A DNA stretch of 64,000 bases from Absidia repens. Its lineage: Eukaryota > Mucoromycota > Mucoromycetes > Mucorales > Cunninghamellaceae. Both the position numbers and the translations under genes were made by a program. Every line of letters starts with the position of its first letter. Within the stretch, counting starts at the first letter, position 1. Below the pieces are notes generated by a model. The model had not been told where the DNA came from, did not search any database, and saw only the letters and a list, made by a program, of their open reading frames with translations. The stretch spans positions 248,001-312,000 of the forward strand of contig MCGE01000042.1 in assembly GCA_002105175.1 (NCBI GenBank). The letters are read 5' to 3'. Below are positions 61,708-64,000 of the stretch, one piece after another.

Positions 61708-63243
61708 TTAGTGTTTTTTCAAATCATTGAGATGCATTTCGCCAAAGGATTGTTCAATGTAGCCAGGAGGAGGGTGAGGGTGAGGATGAGGATGGGGATG
61801 AGGATGAGAAGCTTGACCGTCATGAGAAGGAGAACCAGCAAAAATAGACCCGGGACCGTTGTATCTACCTTGACCACAGAAACCTTCATTAACATGCATT
61901 CCATAAAGCCCATGCATTTCATGATGACCATGGCGACCACGACCACCACGGCCAAAATGACCACGATGATACTGTTCTTTTGCAATTGCTTTCCAGAGCT
62001 TCTTTTGCTGACGTTTCGACTGAGCTTCTTTCTGTCCCACATTGTTGTCTTCGTTTTCGCTGTTGCTGCTGCTGCTACTGCTGCTACTGCTGCTGCTGTC
62101 ATTTGAAGAAGATGAAGAGAAATCGGCTGGAGCATCGAAGAAGAAAGGATGGCGACGATGACGGTGCTTCATTGCTTTTTCAAAATGTCGATCAGATTTC
62201 GAGCACATCATAGAGTGTTTTCCATGTCTTTTGCCACCAAATAGAGGATGGCCACCAAAGGGACCAGTTGATAGAGGATTGAAAGCCCCAATGGGACCAC
62301 CGCCTAAGATAGAGCAATGAGGTTGTTGTTCGTTGTGATAATGACGATGATGATGTTTGTGCTTATGCATACCACCACCCCAAATAGAGGACGCAAAATC
62401 AGGGTGCATAGGATGAGCTGGATGAGGATGATCCATCCAAGGATGTTGATGATGGCCATGATGATGATGATGATGATGACGACGACCAGGTCGATTCGTC
62501 AGAAGAAATTTCGCAATGTCGTCAGGAAGAGAAGCAATCATTTCGCGTCGTTCGTCACATTGTTGAGCACCTTTGTGAGCACGGCGACCGCAATGGCGAT
62601 GTTTGTGTTGTTTCTTGTTGTGCTTGTCATCATTTCGTGTTGCTGAGTTGTTGTTGTTGTTGTTGCTGTTGTTGTTGTTGTTGTTGTTGTTGTTAAAAGA
62701 GGTCAGCCATTCATCCAATCGATGTGTCATATCAGCATTAGGTGTCGCAGCAATGGTGGATGCAAACCGGCTAACCAAAATACGAAGATGGGGACTAGAT
62801 TCAATCAAACGTCCATGTTTGTCGATCACCTCACCAAGTTGTCGGAAACAAGAAGAGTATAGATCAGAAAAAGCTGTACCAGTGTCAGGATGCGTAGACC
62901 GTTTATCTTGTTTATCTTCATCAAATGTTCCTTCTTCAGGAGCGAATACCCATTCCGAAGTAGTAGCTGTGGTTGCGCCCTGTGCATTGTTGCCGCCGTA
63001 GAGATGAATGATGTTGTCCTCGGTGCTACCAGAATCCAGTATCATAGCTTCAAAACTGGAGTCATTCGCAATCGCTTGTTTGGTGTTATTGCTGTCAAAG
63101 TAATAAAGAGGTGTTTCCAAAGCTTCAGTAGATAATTCCATCAGTGAGCCGCTGAAGTTTTCCCAGTTGCATAGTTCGTTGGTGAGTTGAAGTTGATAAT
63201 CATTGTCGTTGGACATGATTTTGAAAGTAATTGCTGAAGGCAT
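61708..63243 (-). CDS. His/Asn/Ser-rich protein with PB1-like N-terminus
   Basis: Single exon, 511 residues, start at 63243 (MPSAITFKIMSND). Residues ~5-75 fit a PB1-type ubiquitin-like fold: FKIMSNDNDYQLQL, NWENFSGSLMEL, TPLYYFDSNN and NDSSFEAMI (OPCA-like acidic turn is weak). A helical segment follows (FSDLYSSCFRQLGEVIDKHG to ~175). The rest is low complexity: an Asn run (~185-200), a His-rich region (HHHHHHHGHHQH, HKHKHHHRHYHN, HRRHPFFF), a Ser run (~400), and a C-terminal HPHPHPHPHPHP tract. About 15% of residues are His, which could bind Zn2+/Cu2+ or Ni2+; this is inference. No signal peptide or membrane segment. The absence of introns and skewed composition contrast with neighbours. 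PB1 identification needs a profile search. Confidence 0.72.
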   Translation of the reverse strand: MPSAITFKIMSNDNDYQLQLTNELCNWENFSGSLMELSTEALETPLYYFDSNNTKQAIANDSSFEAMILDSGSTEDNIIHLYGGNNAQGATTATTSEWVFAPEEGTFDEDKQDKRSTHPDTGTAFSDLYSSCFRQLGEVIDKHGRLIESSPHLRILVSRFASTIAATPNADMTHRLDEWLTSFNNNNNNNNNSNNNNNNSATRNDDKHNKKQHKHRHCGRRAHKGAQQCDERREMIASLPDDIAKFLLTNRPGRRHHHHHHHGHHQHPWMDHPHPAHPMHPDFASSIWGGGMHKHKHHHRHYHNEQQPHCSILGGGPIGAFNPLSTGPFGGHPLFGGKRHGKHSMMCSKSDRHFEKAMKHRHRRHPFFFDAPADFSSSSSNDSSSSSSSSSSSNSENEDNNVGQKEAQSKRQQKKLWKAIAKEQYHRGHFGRGGRGRHGHHEMHGLYGMHVNEGFCGQGRYNGPGSIFAGSPSHDGQASHPHPHPHPHPHPPPGYIEQSFGEMHLNDLKKH

Positions 63244-63473
63244 AATTCTTTGATAAGTATTGATAAAATAACAAAAATAGTAAATAACGAAGAAAAAAAA
63301 TATTATACAGAATTTGAGTCCTTTTTATACCTTTGCTGTCCCAGACATTTTCTTGTTTTGAAGATCTTGGCCTTGGCATAGGTCAAGAAAAAGATAAAAA
63401 AAAAAAAAAGGATAAAAAGCAGATCTTCAGCCGAGAATCCGCATCATTGTAACTCCGAATTCCCGCCCTGTCT

Positions 63474-63514
63474 ATGCCGCAATGCCGCAATGCCGCAGTG
63501 CCTTAATGCCGAAT
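63474..63514. repeat. Short AATGCCGC word array
   Basis: ATGCCGC followed by AATGCCGC twice, then AGTGCC and TTAATGCCG, ending GAATG: five spaced copies of a TGCC(G)-core word at 8-9 base steps. GC-rich compared with surroundings. Confidence 0.75.
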
Positions 63515-63548
63515 GTGCGCCTAGACATATACCATTTCGCCAACGCCT

Positions 63549-63617
63549 ATGTATTTCGCCACCACACCGAGATGTATTTCGCCACCACACCGAGATGTAT
63601 TTCGCCACCACACCGAG
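63549..63617. repeat. Three perfect 23-bp tandem units
   Basis: Units at 63549-63571, 63572-63594 and 63595-63617 are identical, each ATGTATTTCGCC followed by ACCACACCGAG. A partial related word (ATTTCGCCAACGCC) precedes them at 63534. Located ~300-370 bp upstream of the His-rich ORF. Confidence 0.9.
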
Positions 63618-63749
63618 AGCTTCTTCGCCGCAATAACGAACCCATCACAAATCTCAAATCATGACACTTTGAAATTTCTATTTACATTTTATTCATTCAA
63701 ACCCGAAGCATAGGGTAAACAAAAAAAAAATTCTATCTAGCTAAAATAA

Positions 63750-64000
63750 CTATCTACCATTCGATTGGAGCCTTCTTTTGACATAGCCTTTAACACTGTC
63801 ATGACCACTATCAATACATATATATAAAAGGAGAAGTCAATAAAACCACGAATCAAACCGATATTAATATCCGTTTAGCTTACGTTTGTGTGATCACCAT
63901 AGACCGTTTCCTAGGATTTGACCATAGCAAAACCCCAATATCCTTAGCATGTCGCTCCGCAGCATCGAAATCGGTTTGGACGTTAAATTCGTGGTATAAA
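63750..64000 (-). CDS. Unidentified gene, last two exons, 5' part beyond right edge
   Basis: Minus strand: 64000-63884, GTAAGC donor, then 63807-63750 after a TTGATAG acceptor; the junction gives ITQTGHDSVKGYVKRRLQ and a stop TAG. The preceding segment reads EFNVQTDFDAAERHAKDIGV and LLWSNPRKRSMV. It reads like a compact conserved C-terminal domain, but I cannot name the family from ~58 residues. Confidence 0.6.

Larger units (their letters stand above)
63244..63749. other. Upstream region of the His-rich gene with tandem repeats
   Basis: 506 bp. Contains an ATGCCGC word array (63474-63514) and three perfect 23-bp units (63549-63617). Likely includes the His-rich gene promoter and the 3' UTR of the right-edge gene. 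Confidence 0.6.

Overview
This is nuclear DNA of a filamentous fungus, most probably a Mucoromycota (Mucorales-type) species. Genes are split by many short introns (mostly 50-130 bp, GTAAG-like donors, TAG/CAG acceptors), intergenic DNA is AT-rich with long A/T runs, and the proteins are fungal: a CotH-family surface kinase (abundant in Mucorales), a Zn2Cys6 regulator, TUP1, a vacuolar aspartyl protease and a Sip3/Lam-type sterol-transfer protein. Genus cannot be fixed from sequence alone. I reconstructed splice models by reading donors and acceptors and checking that the reading phase carries across every junction.

Layout. 0-18 kb, all minus strand: D-lactate dehydrogenase (3' end off the left edge), hydroxyacid-oxoacid transhydrogenase, an ACF1/ITC1-like ISWI remodeller subunit, ribosomal protein eL37, a PEP4-like vacuolar protease, a phosphoesterase-like/RRM protein and a divergent homeodomain protein. 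18-28 kb: LSM5 (+), a Sip3/Lam1-like BAR-PH-VASt-membrane protein (-). 28-41 kb: an unknown ~780-residue helical protein (+, divergent from the Lam gene), a DNAJC9-like histone co-chaperone (-), a CotH protein (+) and DUS2 (+). 45-58 kb: a zinc-less MDR oxidoreductase (-), a polyQ Zn2Cys6 activator (+), AP-2 sigma (+), TUP1 (+). 58-64 kb, minus: an Mvp1/SNX8 sorting nexin, a 101-residue unknown protein assembled from four small exons, a His/Asn/Ser-rich protein with a PB1-like N-terminus, and the last two exons of a gene entering from the right edge.

Most genes are unrelated housekeeping neighbours with no operon-like logic. Functional themes recur: chromatin/transcription (ITC1-like, DNAJC9, TUP1, homeodomain, Zn2Cys6), membrane traffic and contact sites (AP2 sigma, Mvp1, Sip3/Lam), RNA (LSM5, DUS2, eL37) and vacuole/mitochondrion metabolism.

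The large intergenic zones hold the most unusual material: six diverged copies of one 0.6-0.9 kb non-coding repeat family (copies in 2-33 kb on the plus strand, copies in 41-53 kb on the minus strand), one copy carrying a three-fold ~140-bp internal amplification; and several decayed coding fragments. Two genes (Lam-like and MDR oxidoreductase) read as if one base is missing in a short G/C run, with a possible third in the unknown 780-residue gene.
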